64,000 nt of DNA from Parvibacter caecicola (GTDB lineage: Bacteria > Actinomycetota > Coriobacteriia > Coriobacteriales > Eggerthellaceae). Location: contig NZ_QIBY01000004.1 in NCBI RefSeq assembly GCF_003725335.1, forward strand, positions 62,001 through 126,000, given 5' to 3'. The notes beneath the pieces were generated by a model. That model ran no database searches and had not been told where the DNA came from. It saw nothing but the letters and a program-made list of their open reading frames with translations. A program made the position numbers and the translations under genes. Positions 40,596 to 49,875 of the stretch are shown here, piece after piece (position 1 is the stretch's first letter; every line of letters starts with the position of its first letter).

Positions 40596-41042
40596 TTAGC
40601 AGATTTGGAAGGTCGGCGGGTTCTCGGGCGCCTCTTCCTCCGTCACCGTTTTCACGGTTTCCACCGCATCCACCGCTTCGGCCGTGGGAGCCTTTTCGCC
40701 CTGCTGCTCTTGGATGGCTTCCACTTCCGCCACCTCTGCTTGCTTCGCGGCTTCTTCCTCGGTCACGCTTACGGCCATCTGGGCCACCTTGGCAGCGTAC
40801 TCGTCCCGTTGCTCCTTGGTCATGGAGCGCAGACGGGCGGCCAGCAGTTCGTCGGAAATGCGGGTGGTTGCCTCGGCGCCACGAGACACCAGGCTATCGG
40901 TCATGTCTTTGCCTTGCTCCACGGTAATCTGGCCCTTGGCCACCAGGTCGTCCACCAGTTCCTTGGACTTTTCCGCCCCCAGAGCCAGAGCCCCAACACC
41001 GGCCAGGAACACGTTCTTGAAAGCATCGGTTACGTTGTCCAT
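40596..41042 (-). CDS. Phasin-related protein
   Basis: A 148-residue helical protein. Residues about 1-60 (DAFKNVFLAGVGALALGAEKSKELVDDLVAKGQITVEQGKDM) match the phasin-like polyhydroxyalkanoate-granule-associated family. The rest is a charged helix ending in a Glu/Ala/Val/Thr-rich tail. No PHA synthase gene is in the window; in Gram-positive anaerobes such proteins occur without PHA and their role is unknown. ATG 41042 is preceded by GGAGG. Monocistronic with a terminator. Confidence 0.75.
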   Translation of the reverse strand: MDNVTDAFKNVFLAGVGALALGAEKSKELVDDLVAKGQITVEQGKDMTDSLVSRGAEATTRISDELLAARLRSMTKEQRDEYAAKVAQMAVSVTEEEAAKQAEVAEVEAIQEQQGEKAPTAEAVDAVETVKTVTEEEAPENPPTFQIC

Positions 41043-41205
41043 GACAACCTCCAATCTTTTGATGCCCATTGTTACAAACCTATCATGCCCATTTTGCGGG
41101 CCACCCCGCAGCCCCGTTACGTAAAAGTGAACTTAGAAGCAAAACAGCGAAGCCGGCATCTACGACGAATGATGAGCGGCATCCATGGCGCGTTGGGGCG
41201 TGCGG

Positions 41206-42438
41206 TTAGCAGTTCAGCTCGTCGGCCAGTTGCTTGAGGAAAAGGCCCACGTCGGTGATGATGCCGATGGTTTGGAAGCTGCCGCGGTCGGAGAGTTTCG
41301 TGACCACCGCCGGGTTGATGTCCACACACACCGTGGTGACCGCCGCGGGCAGCATGTTGCCAGTGGCGATAGAGTGCAGCATGGTGGACAGCATGAGACA
41401 GGCGCCCGCCTTCTGGCACCAGGGGCGCATGGCCTCCTGGGCCACAACCGTATCGGTGATCACGTCGGGCAGCGGGCCGTCGTCGCGGATGGAGCCGGCC
41501 AGCACAAAGGGCACATTATTGGTGACCAGCGCGTGCATCAGCCCCTCACTCACCACCCCCTGTTCCACCGCCGCCATCAACGAGCCGGCAAGGCGGATGC
41601 GGTTGATGGCCCGCAGATGATGCTCGTGGCCGCCCGGCACCGGCAGCCCCGTTTGCATGTCGATGCCCAAGGAGGTGCCGTACAGCGCCCGCTCCACATC
41701 ATGGGTGGCCACCGCGTTGCCGCCGAACAGCACGCTCACATAGCCGCCGCGCACCAGCCGCGCCAAATCCTCGGAAGCGCCAGTATGCACAATGGCGGGG
41801 CCGCACACCACGATGACCGCTTCTTCGGCCGCCTTCACCTCCCGCAGAATGTTGGCCACCTGGCGAATCACCTGGGCCTTCGGCTTTTCGCTGGAGGCGG
41901 TGGAGTTCATGAACTCAAAATCCGCAATCTCGCGGGGACGCTCTTGCTGGGTAACCCGCAGCCCCTGGTTGCCCACCACGAACAGGTCGCCCTTGCGGGC
42001 ATCGGATATGGCCACGCCCCGCACCTCGCCGGTAGCCGGGTTGTAGCGCAGCCCCAAGTCCATCTCGGCATTGGGCACCGTACGCCATTGGCCCTCCAGA
42101 TGCACGGCAGTCACCAGGTTGGTGGTGGAGTAGAAGTTCTCAGGGAACACGCCATCTGCCGGCGATGGTGCCAGCTGGGCGTCCTGCAAATCCTCTGGGC
42201 TGGCCCCCAGCGACGTGAGGCGGGCCAACATCTGCTGCATATGGTCGGCGCTCTTGCCGAACACCCGCATCCGCACCCGCGAGGGATCGGTGTTCTGGCG
42301 CCCGATGTCCAGGGTGAGGAACTCGAAATCGCCCCCCAACTCCATCACGTTGCCCATGATGCGGGACAAAATGTTGGAGTCGATCAGGTGCCCTTCGAGG
42401 AGAACGTCTTGGTAAATGTGCCGCTGGATTTCGCCCAT
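41206..42438 (-). CDS. LOR/SDH-domain protein (TIGR00300 family, ornithine cyclodeaminase type)
   Basis: A 410-residue protein of the TIGR00300 family. N-terminal LOR/SDH-type domain (RHIYQDVLLEGHLIDSNILSRIMG, PENFYSTTNLVTAVHLEGQW) and a C-terminal Rossmann-like part (AVIVVCGPAIVHTGAS, LFGGNAVATHDVERALYGTSLGID). Members include archaeal ornithine cyclodeaminases and the C-terminal half of cyanobacterial arginine-catabolism enzymes. An ornithine-to-proline reaction would fit the proS gene 17 bp upstream (inference). Activity should be tested. Confidence 0.75.
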   Translation of the reverse strand: MGEIQRHIYQDVLLEGHLIDSNILSRIMGNVMELGGDFEFLTLDIGRQNTDPSRVRMRVFGKSADHMQQMLARLTSLGASPEDLQDAQLAPSPADGVFPENFYSTTNLVTAVHLEGQWRTVPNAEMDLGLRYNPATGEVRGVAISDARKGDLFVVGNQGLRVTQQERPREIADFEFMNSTASSEKPKAQVIRQVANILREVKAAEEAVIVVCGPAIVHTGASEDLARLVRGGYVSVLFGGNAVATHDVERALYGTSLGIDMQTGLPVPGGHEHHLRAINRIRLAGSLMAAVEQGVVSEGLMHALVTNNVPFVLAGSIRDDGPLPDVITDTVVAQEAMRPWCQKAGACLMLSTMLHSIATGNMLPAAVTTVCVDINPAVVTKLSDRGSFQTIGIITDVGLFLKQLADELNC

Positions 42439-42455
42439 GATGCGCCTCTCTGAAA

Positions 42456-44210
42456 CTAGGAGGCGAACAGCACGTCGAAGGTGCCCACGCCGGACTTGTT
42501 GGCCTTGGCCTGGCGGCGGGCGAAGGACATGAGCTCCACCAACGTGGACAGGGGCACGTCCCGCTTCTCGCCGGTACGGCGCAGCTTCACTTCAATGGTG
42601 CCGTTCTCCAGACCGCGCTTGCCCACAACCACCTGCAGCGGCCAGCCGATGAGGTCCGCATCGGCAAACTTCACGCCCGGGCGCTCTTTGCGGTCGTCGA
42701 TGACCACTTCCAGATCAAGGTCGGCCAGCTGGGAGGCAATCTTCTCCGCCGTGGACATAACCGTGTCGTCCTGGGAAAGGGGGATGACGCACACATGGGC
42801 CGGCGCCACCGACATGGGCCAGGCAATGCCGCCCTCGTCGCTGTGCTGCTCCACGATGGCGGCCACCGTGCGCGACACGCCCACGCCGTAGCAGCCCATG
42901 ATGAAAGGCTTTTCCTTGCCGTCCTCGTCCATGAAGGTGGCCCCCATGGATTCGGAGTACTTGGTGCCCAGCTGGAACACCTGTGACACTTCGATGCCGC
43001 GGGCCCCTTGCAGCGGCAAACCGCAATCGGGGCACATGTCCCCCGGCTTCACCACGGACAGGTCGGCCCATTGGTCCACCGTGAAGTCGCGGCCCAGCGC
43101 AGCGCCCACATAGTGGTAGCCGTCTTCGTTGGCCCCCACCACCCAAGCGGGCACCGCTTCCAGCGCACGGTCGGCAATAACGTAGGTGCCCTCGGGCAAC
43201 CCCACCGGGCCCATCGAGCCCTTGTGCAGCCCGAACGCCTCCATCTCCTCGTCCGTAAGCAAGGTGAACCCGCCGGCAGCGCGGGAGGCTTTGATCTCGT
43301 TCAGCTCGTGGTCGCCGGGCACGAACATCACCACCAGACGGCCGTCGTCGCTCTTGCCGGAAAGCGCCTTCACCGTGGAGCTTTCCGGAATGCTCAAAAA
43401 CTCCGCCAGCTCTTCGATGGTGTGCACGTTGGGGGTGGCGATTTTCTCCAGTCCCTCGTTCTTGTACAGGGTGGGATGGCAGATGCACTCCCCCGCCTCG
43501 GTGTTGGCGGCATAGCCGCAGCTGCAGTGCACCAACTCCGCTTCGCCAGCAGGGGCCAGCGCCATGAACTCGGTGGTCACCTTGCCGCCAATTTGGCCGG
43601 AATCCGCCTCAACTGGGCGATAGTCCAGCCCGCAGCGATCGCATATGTTGCCGTAGGCGCGGCTCATATCGTCATAGGTTTCCTGCAGCGACTCCTGGGT
43701 GGCGTGGAAGCTGTAAGCGTCCTTCATGATGAACTCGCGGCTGCGCAAAAGCCCGAAGCGCGGGCGAATCTCGTCGCGGAACTTCACCTGGATTTGATAC
43801 AGGCTGAGCGGCAACTGTTTATAGGAGCGCAGCTCGTTGCGCACCAGGGAGGTAATCAGCTCTTCATGGGTGGGGCCCAGGCAGAAATCGTGGTCGTGGC
43901 GATCGCGCAGGCGCATCAGCTCAGGGCCGTAATCGTTCCAACGGCCCGACTCGTGCCACAGCTCCGCCGGCTGAAGGGCCGGCATCATGATCTCCTGCGC
44001 GCCGATGGAGTCCATCTCTTCGCGCACGATGGCCTCCACCTTCGCCAGCACCTTATAGCCCAGCGGCAGGAAGGTGTACACGCCGGAGGCGGTTTTGCGC
44101 ATCATGCCGGCCCGCAGCAGCAACTTGTGGCTGGCAATTTCGGCATCGTTGGGGCTTTCCTTCAGCGTGGGGGCGTACAGCTTGCTCATACGGAGAATCG
44201 GTGCGGTCAT
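42456..44210 (-). CDS. proS: Prolyl-tRNA synthetase (bacterial type with editing domain)
   Basis: A 584-residue class II synthetase. N-terminal catalytic part with motif 2 (KFRDEIRPRFGLLRSREFIMKDAYSFH), the YbaK-like INS editing domain (about residues 225-400), motif 3 (GCYGVGVSRTVAAIVEQ) and the C-terminal anticodon-binding domain. Length is typical of the bacterial type. ATG 44210 overlaps the ispG stop (ATGA). It charges tRNA-Pro and clears Ala-tRNA-Pro. Confidence 0.97.
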   Translation of the reverse strand: MTAPILRMSKLYAPTLKESPNDAEIASHKLLLRAGMMRKTASGVYTFLPLGYKVLAKVEAIVREEMDSIGAQEIMMPALQPAELWHESGRWNDYGPELMRLRDRHDHDFCLGPTHEELITSLVRNELRSYKQLPLSLYQIQVKFRDEIRPRFGLLRSREFIMKDAYSFHATQESLQETYDDMSRAYGNICDRCGLDYRPVEADSGQIGGKVTTEFMALAPAGEAELVHCSCGYAANTEAGECICHPTLYKNEGLEKIATPNVHTIEELAEFLSIPESSTVKALSGKSDDGRLVVMFVPGDHELNEIKASRAAGGFTLLTDEEMEAFGLHKGSMGPVGLPEGTYVIADRALEAVPAWVVGANEDGYHYVGAALGRDFTVDQWADLSVVKPGDMCPDCGLPLQGARGIEVSQVFQLGTKYSESMGATFMDEDGKEKPFIMGCYGVGVSRTVAAIVEQHSDEGGIAWPMSVAPAHVCVIPLSQDDTVMSTAEKIASQLADLDLEVVIDDRKERPGVKFADADLIGWPLQVVVGKRGLENGTIEVKLRRTGEKRDVPLSTLVELMSFARRQAKANKSGVGTFDVLFAS

Positions 44211-45262
44211 AGTCTTCCCATCTCTTCAAACAGCGCGTCTACAATGGCATCTTCGCTTACTTTGCGCACAATTTTACCAGAGACGAAAACCGCCCCCGAC
44301 CCAGCGCCGCAAGCTACTCCAATATCGGCATCGGCGGCTTCTCCGGGGCCATTCACCACGCATCCCATGACGGCCACCTTAAGCGGGCGGTCCACCGTTG
44401 CCAGCCGCCGCTCCACCTCGCCGGCGATGTCGATAAGGTTCACCTGGCAACGGCCGCAGGTGGGGCAGCTGATAAGCTCGGGGAAGCGGCGGCGCAAATC
44501 CAGCGCGGAAAGCAGCGTCCAGCAAGCGCGCACTTCCTTCACAGGATCGTCGGTGAGGGAGATGCGCATGGTGTTGCCGATGCCCTGCTCTAGCAAAGCC
44601 CCCAGGCCAGCGGCGGATTTGATGATGCCTTGGAAGGCAGTGCCCGCCTCGGTGACGCCGATGTGCAGCGGCACTTCCGGCATCTGGGCCGCCAGCAGCC
44701 GGTAGGTTTCAATGGTGACGGGCACGTCGTGGGCCTTGGCGGAAACCACCACGTCGAAGAAGCTGCGCTGGTGGAAGTGCTCCACGTACTGGCAGGCGGA
44801 AAGGGCCAGCTTTTCCGGCAGCGTAAGATCGGCGCGGGCCGCCAGGGAATCGTCCAGCGAACCGGCGTTCACCCCCACCCGGATGGGGATGCCGGCCGCC
44901 CGGGCCGCCTCGATTACCTCGTCGGTGGGGCCCCATCCGCCGATGTTGCCGGGATTGATGCGCAGCTTGGCAGCGCCGCGGCGGGCCGCTTCGATGGCGA
45001 TTTGCGCATCGAAGTGCACATCGGCCACCACCGGCAAGGGGGAAGCGGCGCACACCGCCTCAAAGGCGCCGAGGCAGCTGCGCTGGGGAATGGCCATACG
45101 CACGATTTCGCAACCGGCGTCGGCCAGCGCCTCGATCTGGCGCAGGTTCGCTTCCACATCGGCGGCAGGAGCGTTCAGCATCGACTGCACCGCCACCGGG
45201 GCATCGCCGCCCACGGGCACATTGCCCACCATGACCTGCCTCGTTTTCTGCCGCGCCTCCAT
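44207..45262 (-). CDS. ispG: 4-hydroxy-3-methylbut-2-en-1-yl diphosphate synthase
   Basis: IspG (GcpE) reduces MEcPP to HMBPP in the MEP isoprenoid pathway. The 351-residue product has the TIM-barrel part (GGDAPVAVQSMLNAP, PLPVVADVHFDAQIA, LRINPGNIGG, VGVNAGSLD) and the C-terminal Fe-S domain with cysteines in SCPTCGRCQVNLI and the Glu-containing GCVVNGPGEAADAD. GGAGG precedes ATG 45262. Part of rseP-ispG-proS and metabolically linked to dxr nearby. Confidence 0.96.
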   Translation of the reverse strand: MEARQKTRQVMVGNVPVGGDAPVAVQSMLNAPAADVEANLRQIEALADAGCEIVRMAIPQRSCLGAFEAVCAASPLPVVADVHFDAQIAIEAARRGAAKLRINPGNIGGWGPTDEVIEAARAAGIPIRVGVNAGSLDDSLAARADLTLPEKLALSACQYVEHFHQRSFFDVVVSAKAHDVPVTIETYRLLAAQMPEVPLHIGVTEAGTAFQGIIKSAAGLGALLEQGIGNTMRISLTDDPVKEVRACWTLLSALDLRRRFPELISCPTCGRCQVNLIDIAGEVERRLATVDRPLKVAVMGCVVNGPGEAADADIGVACGAGSGAVFVSGKIVRKVSEDAIVDALFEEMGRL

Positions 45263-45337
45263 CGCGCCTCCTTCTTGCAACAGCGGGGCCACCTCTACGA
45301 AAAGGCGCCGGGCGAGGTGCCGCGGCGCCGTGTGAAG

Positions 45338-46450
45338 CTAGCTCCAGTAACCGGTGATGAGTCGTTGGATGTCTTGATTGAGCATTATAAGGAAAAACCC
45401 GACGAACAAAGCCATGCCCGCCATGCTGAGGCCCGTTTGCACCTTGGGCGACACCATGCGGCTAGAAACCTTCTGCACCGCCTCCACCGCCAGCTTGCCG
45501 CCGTCCAAGGGCGGAATGGGCAGCAGGTTCATGATGCCGAGGGAAACCGAGATGGCGGCGGCGAAGAACAGCGTGTCCACCAACCCCTGCTCGAAGAAGG
45601 TTTTGGACATGGCCACGATGCCCACCACCGAGGTGGAATTCGACACCGTTTCGGCGGCGGTTTGGGGGTTGAACAGCCCCAGGATCATCTGCACCACCAT
45701 GCCGATATAGGTAAAGCCAGCGGTGATGGCGTCCAGCGGCGGAATGGTGATGTGCAGCATCTCGCCGGTGGAGGGCACCTGGTAGTCGAAGCCGATGATG
45801 GAATAGATGACCACGAAGGCCAGCATGGCGAACAGCAGGTTCATGAACACGCCCGCCACCAGGATTACCGCCCGCTTCCAAAACGGCAAAGAGCGGTACT
45901 GCTGGCGGTACTCGTGCTGGAACAGCTGCTCGGCGTCGTCTACGGGGCGCGCCTGGCCCAAGTCCCAGGCCTGCGGTTCGGGGGCACCGGCGGCGGCCGC
46001 CTTCTTCCGCTGCCGCTTGGTGGGGCGCACCTCCATGGCCCGGTAGGTGTTGTACTTGTCCTTCTTGGTGGGAGCGGCAACGCTGCCCCATTCCACCAGC
46101 TCCTCCAGCGCGTTGTAGGCTTCGTCGTCGGTGATGCCGCAGTCGGCGGCCACTTCCTCCATGTTGGCGGTGCCGCGGCGATGCACGCTGGCCAGCACCT
46201 CTTTCAGATGCGGCTGCATCTCTCCCGGCTCCATGCCGCACACCCGGGCGTAACCGCCCAGCGGGATGCAGGTGGCGCCGTATTTGGTTTCACCGTGCTT
46301 GAAGCCGATGTGCGGGCCAGGAAGGCCGATCATGAACTCGGTGACGCGCACGCCGAACAGGCGCGATGCCAGGTAATGGCCCCCCTCGTGAATGAACACG
46401 AGGAAGCACAGGATAAGTATGCCGCCGATGATGGCGAGAAGAAGTCCCAT
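45338..46450 (-). CDS. rseP: Site-2-type membrane metalloprotease, PDZ replaced by a winged-helix-like insert
   Basis: A 370-residue M50 protease. TM1 carries the zinc motif HEGGH (FIHEGGHYLAS) and the last membrane part NLLPIPPLDGG supplies the third ligand. RseP enzymes cleave TM anchors such as anti-sigma factors. The usual PDZ domain between TM2 and TM3 is missing (only ~40 residues there). Instead, a cytosolic-side insert before TM2, about residues 80-170, contains ASVHRRGTANMEEVAADCG with ALEELVEWGSVA, like a winged helix, and a basic linker. Position in the uppS-cdsA-dxr-rseP-ispG-proS order supports the name. It has its own TATAAT box upstream. Confidence 0.88.
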   Translation of the reverse strand: MGLLLAIIGGILILCFLVFIHEGGHYLASRLFGVRVTEFMIGLPGPHIGFKHGETKYGATCIPLGGYARVCGMEPGEMQPHLKEVLASVHRRGTANMEEVAADCGITDDEAYNALEELVEWGSVAAPTKKDKYNTYRAMEVRPTKRQRKKAAAAGAPEPQAWDLGQARPVDDAEQLFQHEYRQQYRSLPFWKRAVILVAGVFMNLLFAMLAFVVIYSIIGFDYQVPSTGEMLHITIPPLDAITAGFTYIGMVVQMILGLFNPQTAAETVSNSTSVVGIVAMSKTFFEQGLVDTLFFAAAISVSLGIMNLLPIPPLDGGKLAVEAVQKVSSRMVSPKVQTGLSMAGMALFVGFFLIMLNQDIQRLITGYWS

Positions 46451-46518
46451 TTCCGTCCTTTGCAGTTTAATTTGCTCAACCCAGGGGGCGGCACCGGGCC
46501 GCCGTTGTTTTCCCGTTC

Positions 46519-46524
46519 ATTATA
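46519..46524 (-). promoter_or_regulatory. Predicted -10 of the rseP-ispG-proS unit
   Basis: A perfect TATAAT on the - strand 68 bp before the rseP start, downstream of the surface-protein gene. No good -35 at 17 bp. It would free rseP-ispG-proS from read-through of the inserted surface gene. Confidence 0.5.
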
Positions 46525-46562
46525 GAAGGGACGCGCAACCCGGCACCGTCCTCCGCAAAAAA

Positions 46563-49500
46563 CTACAACCTCTTGCGGAAATGTTCAGAAGCCCTGCGGC
46601 CCCGGCAGGCGAATACGGCCAAACCCGCCGCCCCCGCGGCCACGGCGGCCGCCAGCGCGAAGGGAAGGACGCCGTCGCCGGTCTTGGGCAGAGGCGACGC
46701 CTTCTCGGCCGGCGGCTGGGGGCGCTCCACCGTCACCGACACCGTTTGATTGGCGTCCTCGGCGTCTTCATGGGCCGCCACCAGGGCATCCCCTTGCAGC
46801 AGTTGCTCGAAGGCCACCAGCTGGCTGTCTTCCTGCAAAAGTTCGCCGTCGAAAGAGAACTCCACCAGCGCCGTGCCGCCGGATCGCTCCGGCACCAGCT
46901 GCACCTGCGCTTCTACGGGGTTGCCGGCCGCATCCAACAGCGGCTGGGCCGTAACGGCGCCGCCCTGGGCCGCCACCGTGCGCATAAGGCGCCCCTGCAA
47001 CCAGTAGCTGCGGCCCGGCTCCAGCCCTTCGTACTCCACCGTGTCCACCAGAGTGCACGAGCCCTGCGCCTCGAAGGTCTTTTGGCCGTCGGCCGTGGCC
47101 AAAGTGGTGCGCAGCAGCGGATGGGCCACCGCCACCGTTTGGAAGCTGTTGCTCAAATCTTGGTGCAGTGCCACCACTTCGTCCTCCTCCCCCTTCGCCA
47201 GTGTTTCGTAGAACACCACTTCAGCCCCTTCCTCCAGGGCCGCCGTGTTCAGGGGCACCGAAATCTCCACCTCGCCCGACTCGGCCTCAGGCACGAACCT
47301 CAGCTGCGATGCAAGGGCTTCGCCGTCTTGGTACAGGAACTCCCCGGTTTTGCGATCCACCAGCTGGGCCGTGAGAAGATAGCTCTCCCCCGGCTGCAGG
47401 CGGCCGTAACTCACGCGGTCGGTGAGCACCACGCTCTCTGCCGCCGGCGCCACTGCCGTGCCGTTGTCGGCGCGGGCCTGGGTGAATATCTCCGGCTCCG
47501 GATGGCCGGGCGCATCGCTATCGTCCAGCGTTCCCAAATCCACCGCCACGCCATCGCGGGTAACCGAGACGGAGGGGATGGAGATGAGCTGCAGCCCCTG
47601 ATTGGCCGCCACCGGCAGCTCCTCTATCGAGTACCGGTCAAAGGGCAGGGCGCCGCGGCTATTGGGGGCGCACAGCCGCCCCTCGCCAAAGGCGCCGAAC
47701 CAAATGCCGCGGGCAGCATCCAGCAGAGATTCGTCCACCGTGCCGTCTTCGCGCAGCGCACCATCATTGCCATTGGGCTCGAACTGATGACTGTTCCAAT
47801 TATCGGCACTGTTGAACTGGCCGTTCTCGTCGGTCACCGCCACATGGGCCTCGCCGGTGGTGAGGCTGGTGATCAGGAAGGGCACACCGGCCAGCCGCCC
47901 CATGTCCGCCTCGCGCGCCTTCACAAACGAAAGGTTGCCGCGCACCGTTTGGTTTTCAAACAGCAGCGGGCCGCCGGCCACGTCCAGGTTGGTGAAGCCG
48001 GCTTGGCGCACCGCCACCGTTTTGGTTTGGGCGCCACCAAACAGATATCCCAGCCCCGGCTGGGTTTCCGCCACTTCGTAGGTGCCGAAGGGCAGCAAAT
48101 CCTCGGCCGTGGCGGCTCGTCCATGGGCATCGCAGGCGATGGTGGCCACCACTTGGCCAGGGGCGAAGCGCTGCCCCGCCACCACCACATCGCAGGCGGA
48201 CACGTTTCTGATTTCAAACTGGGTTCCTTCCAGCTGGGCGCGCCCCAGCGCCAGCCCCTCTTCGGTTTCGGCGTCCACCTTCTGCAGGCTGATGCCGCCG
48301 CGCACCACCGGTTCCGCCACCGCAACGGCAGCGGTTTCCGGCAGCACCGCTGCTGTGCCACCGGGAGCCACCTGAATTACGAATACCTCATCATTGGCCT
48401 CGTATCCGGCCGGCGCTTGCGTTTCCTGCACCAAGTAAGTGCCCAACGCCAACACCCCGGTGCCGCCGGCGTCTCGATAGACATCCGGCCCCGACACCTT
48501 GCACTCCTCCGCAAACCGGGCCACACCGCTCTCGTCGGTGGAAAACACCCAGGTGGCCAGCGGCCGGCCCGAGCCCTCGGCCGCCTGGGCCGAACCGTAA
48601 ATGCCGGCGAAATGGCGTACCGTGAATTGGGCGCCGGCCAGGCTGGCATCCCCTTGCGGCGACTGCTCGCCCCGGCCAAACTGCAGGTCGTGCTTCTGCG
48701 CCAGCACTTCCACCGGGCTTGCCTGAGGCGTCTCGGGCACTGCGGCACCATTCACACTGGCGGTGGCCCCGTCGGCCACGTCCACCGGATACACCGTTTC
48801 ATCCAACCCGTAGCCGGGCGGCGCCGCCAGCTCCCTCACGTAATAACGGCCCGGGACCACATCCCGCAGCTGGGCGCAACCGTTACGGTCGGTAACCATC
48901 TCCCCCGCCTTTGCACGGCAAGCGTTGTCGGAAAACACGCCGTAGCGGGCCCCTTCAAGGGAATACATGCCGTTGCCCCGGGTAAGGGCCGGCGCGTTGC
49001 TGGCTTTCTGCAGCTGGATATGCCCCAGCGGGTTGTAAGTGAACGAGATGAGCGTTTGGGTGCCGGTGCCAGTGGGAATTTGGAACGCCTTGAAGCTGGC
49101 GGGCACTTTGCCCCTGCCCGCTTCCACCTTGAAGCGGGTGGCATCAGGGTTGATCACCTCTCCCCTGTCCCAGCCCAGCACTTCCTGCTTGGCCCAGGCA
49201 ACGAACTCCTGGCCGCAGCCGGCCGTGGCGTGCTTCTCGCTGCTGGTGAACAGCTGGCTAACCAGCAAATGCCCCAGCACCACGTAACGGCCGTCGTTCA
49301 TGGGAGTGCCGTCTAACCACTTGTCCGGCCACATGGCCGCATCAAAGCCCGGGCCGCCGAAAGAGTACCAGGCAGCCGCCCGCAGCGTGGAGGCGTTGGC
49401 AGGGTTCGCCGGCGCCAGCTCTTCCACCGTGCGATAGGTGCCGGGAGCGGGCGTGGGCAATTGAGGGTCCATGCAATAGGCCACCGATCCGTCCGCCTCC

Positions 49501-49748
49501 ATATAACAGGTGCGGGCGCCGTCGTAGTATATGTAGTCCCCCACTGTCAGATGCACCGCCGATGCGGCCAGGGCATTGCGGGGGGCGAGGGAAAGCCCCA
49601 CGGGCACCGCCATGAGCACCATGAGCAGGGCCAGCAGCGCCGAAAGCCACGCCCGTTGCCGCCGGCGCATCCGCCGGCGACGGGCCTCGAACGCCACCTG
49701 GTCGGGCAAAGGGAGCCCAAGAGGGCCATCGGGAACGGAATTAGGCAT
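46563..49748 (-). CDS. LPxTG-anchored Cna-B/SpaA-type surface protein (pilin- or adhesin-like)
   Basis: A 1061-residue cell-wall protein. A long signal peptide (basic 20-34, hydrophobic about 35-60) is followed by a Cys-containing thioester-like/TQXA-type N-terminal region (DGSVAYCMDPQLPTPAPGTY), then several Cna-B/SpaA prealbumin-like repeats (GARYGVFSD...GRYYVRELAAPPGYGLDE; GTYLVQETQAPAGYEAN; GTYEVAETQPGLGYLF) and VaFE-type repeats, and the sorting signal LPKTGDGVLPF with a TM and basic tail. These folds form isopeptide bonds and build pili or adhesins. AAAGGAGG precedes ATG 49748. It interrupts the dxr-rseP gene order. Sortase B at 7.8 kb is the only sortase seen. Confidence 0.92.
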   Translation of the reverse strand: MPNSVPDGPLGLPLPDQVAFEARRRRMRRRQRAWLSALLALLMVLMAVPVGLSLAPRNALAASAVHLTVGDYIYYDGARTCYMEADGSVAYCMDPQLPTPAPGTYRTVEELAPANPANASTLRAAAWYSFGGPGFDAAMWPDKWLDGTPMNDGRYVVLGHLLVSQLFTSSEKHATAGCGQEFVAWAKQEVLGWDRGEVINPDATRFKVEAGRGKVPASFKAFQIPTGTGTQTLISFTYNPLGHIQLQKASNAPALTRGNGMYSLEGARYGVFSDNACRAKAGEMVTDRNGCAQLRDVVPGRYYVRELAAPPGYGLDETVYPVDVADGATASVNGAAVPETPQASPVEVLAQKHDLQFGRGEQSPQGDASLAGAQFTVRHFAGIYGSAQAAEGSGRPLATWVFSTDESGVARFAEECKVSGPDVYRDAGGTGVLALGTYLVQETQAPAGYEANDEVFVIQVAPGGTAAVLPETAAVAVAEPVVRGGISLQKVDAETEEGLALGRAQLEGTQFEIRNVSACDVVVAGQRFAPGQVVATIACDAHGRAATAEDLLPFGTYEVAETQPGLGYLFGGAQTKTVAVRQAGFTNLDVAGGPLLFENQTVRGNLSFVKAREADMGRLAGVPFLITSLTTGEAHVAVTDENGQFNSADNWNSHQFEPNGNDGALREDGTVDESLLDAARGIWFGAFGEGRLCAPNSRGALPFDRYSIEELPVAANQGLQLISIPSVSVTRDGVAVDLGTLDDSDAPGHPEPEIFTQARADNGTAVAPAAESVVLTDRVSYGRLQPGESYLLTAQLVDRKTGEFLYQDGEALASQLRFVPEAESGEVEISVPLNTAALEEGAEVVFYETLAKGEEDEVVALHQDLSNSFQTVAVAHPLLRTTLATADGQKTFEAQGSCTLVDTVEYEGLEPGRSYWLQGRLMRTVAAQGGAVTAQPLLDAAGNPVEAQVQLVPERSGGTALVEFSFDGELLQEDSQLVAFEQLLQGDALVAAHEDAEDANQTVSVTVERPQPPAEKASPLPKTGDGVLPFALAAAVAAGAAGLAVFACRGRRASEHFRKRL

Positions 49749-49875
49749 AGACGCCTCCTTTCCGCGGAGCTAGCGGTTGGGGCGCTGGCGGCCGCACCCG
49801 CACCCCCAGCGCCGCCGTTGGCGGTCGGCGCCGGCGGGGGGATGGGCGGGGCGCGAATCGAACGAAGTTGTCCAT
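49741..49875 (-). CDS. Possible 44-residue leader ORF of the surface-protein gene
   Basis: ATG 49875, preceded by GGAAAGGAC, opens 44 codons rich in Arg and Pro (MDNFVRFAPRPSPRRRRPP start), ending with a stop that overlaps the surface-protein ATG by 8 bp; the surface gene's GGAGG lies inside its last codons. Such overlap would couple translation. Arg/Pro-rich short frames can arise by chance in GC-rich DNA, so it is only a candidate. Confidence 0.3.
   Translation of the reverse strand: MDNFVRFAPRPSPRRRRPPTAALGVRVRPPAPQPLAPRKGGVYA

Noticed and set aside
46392-49316. A 974-codon open frame on the + strand opposite the surface protein
   Set aside because: Antisense shadow of the Cna-B protein gene, with no recognisable domain.
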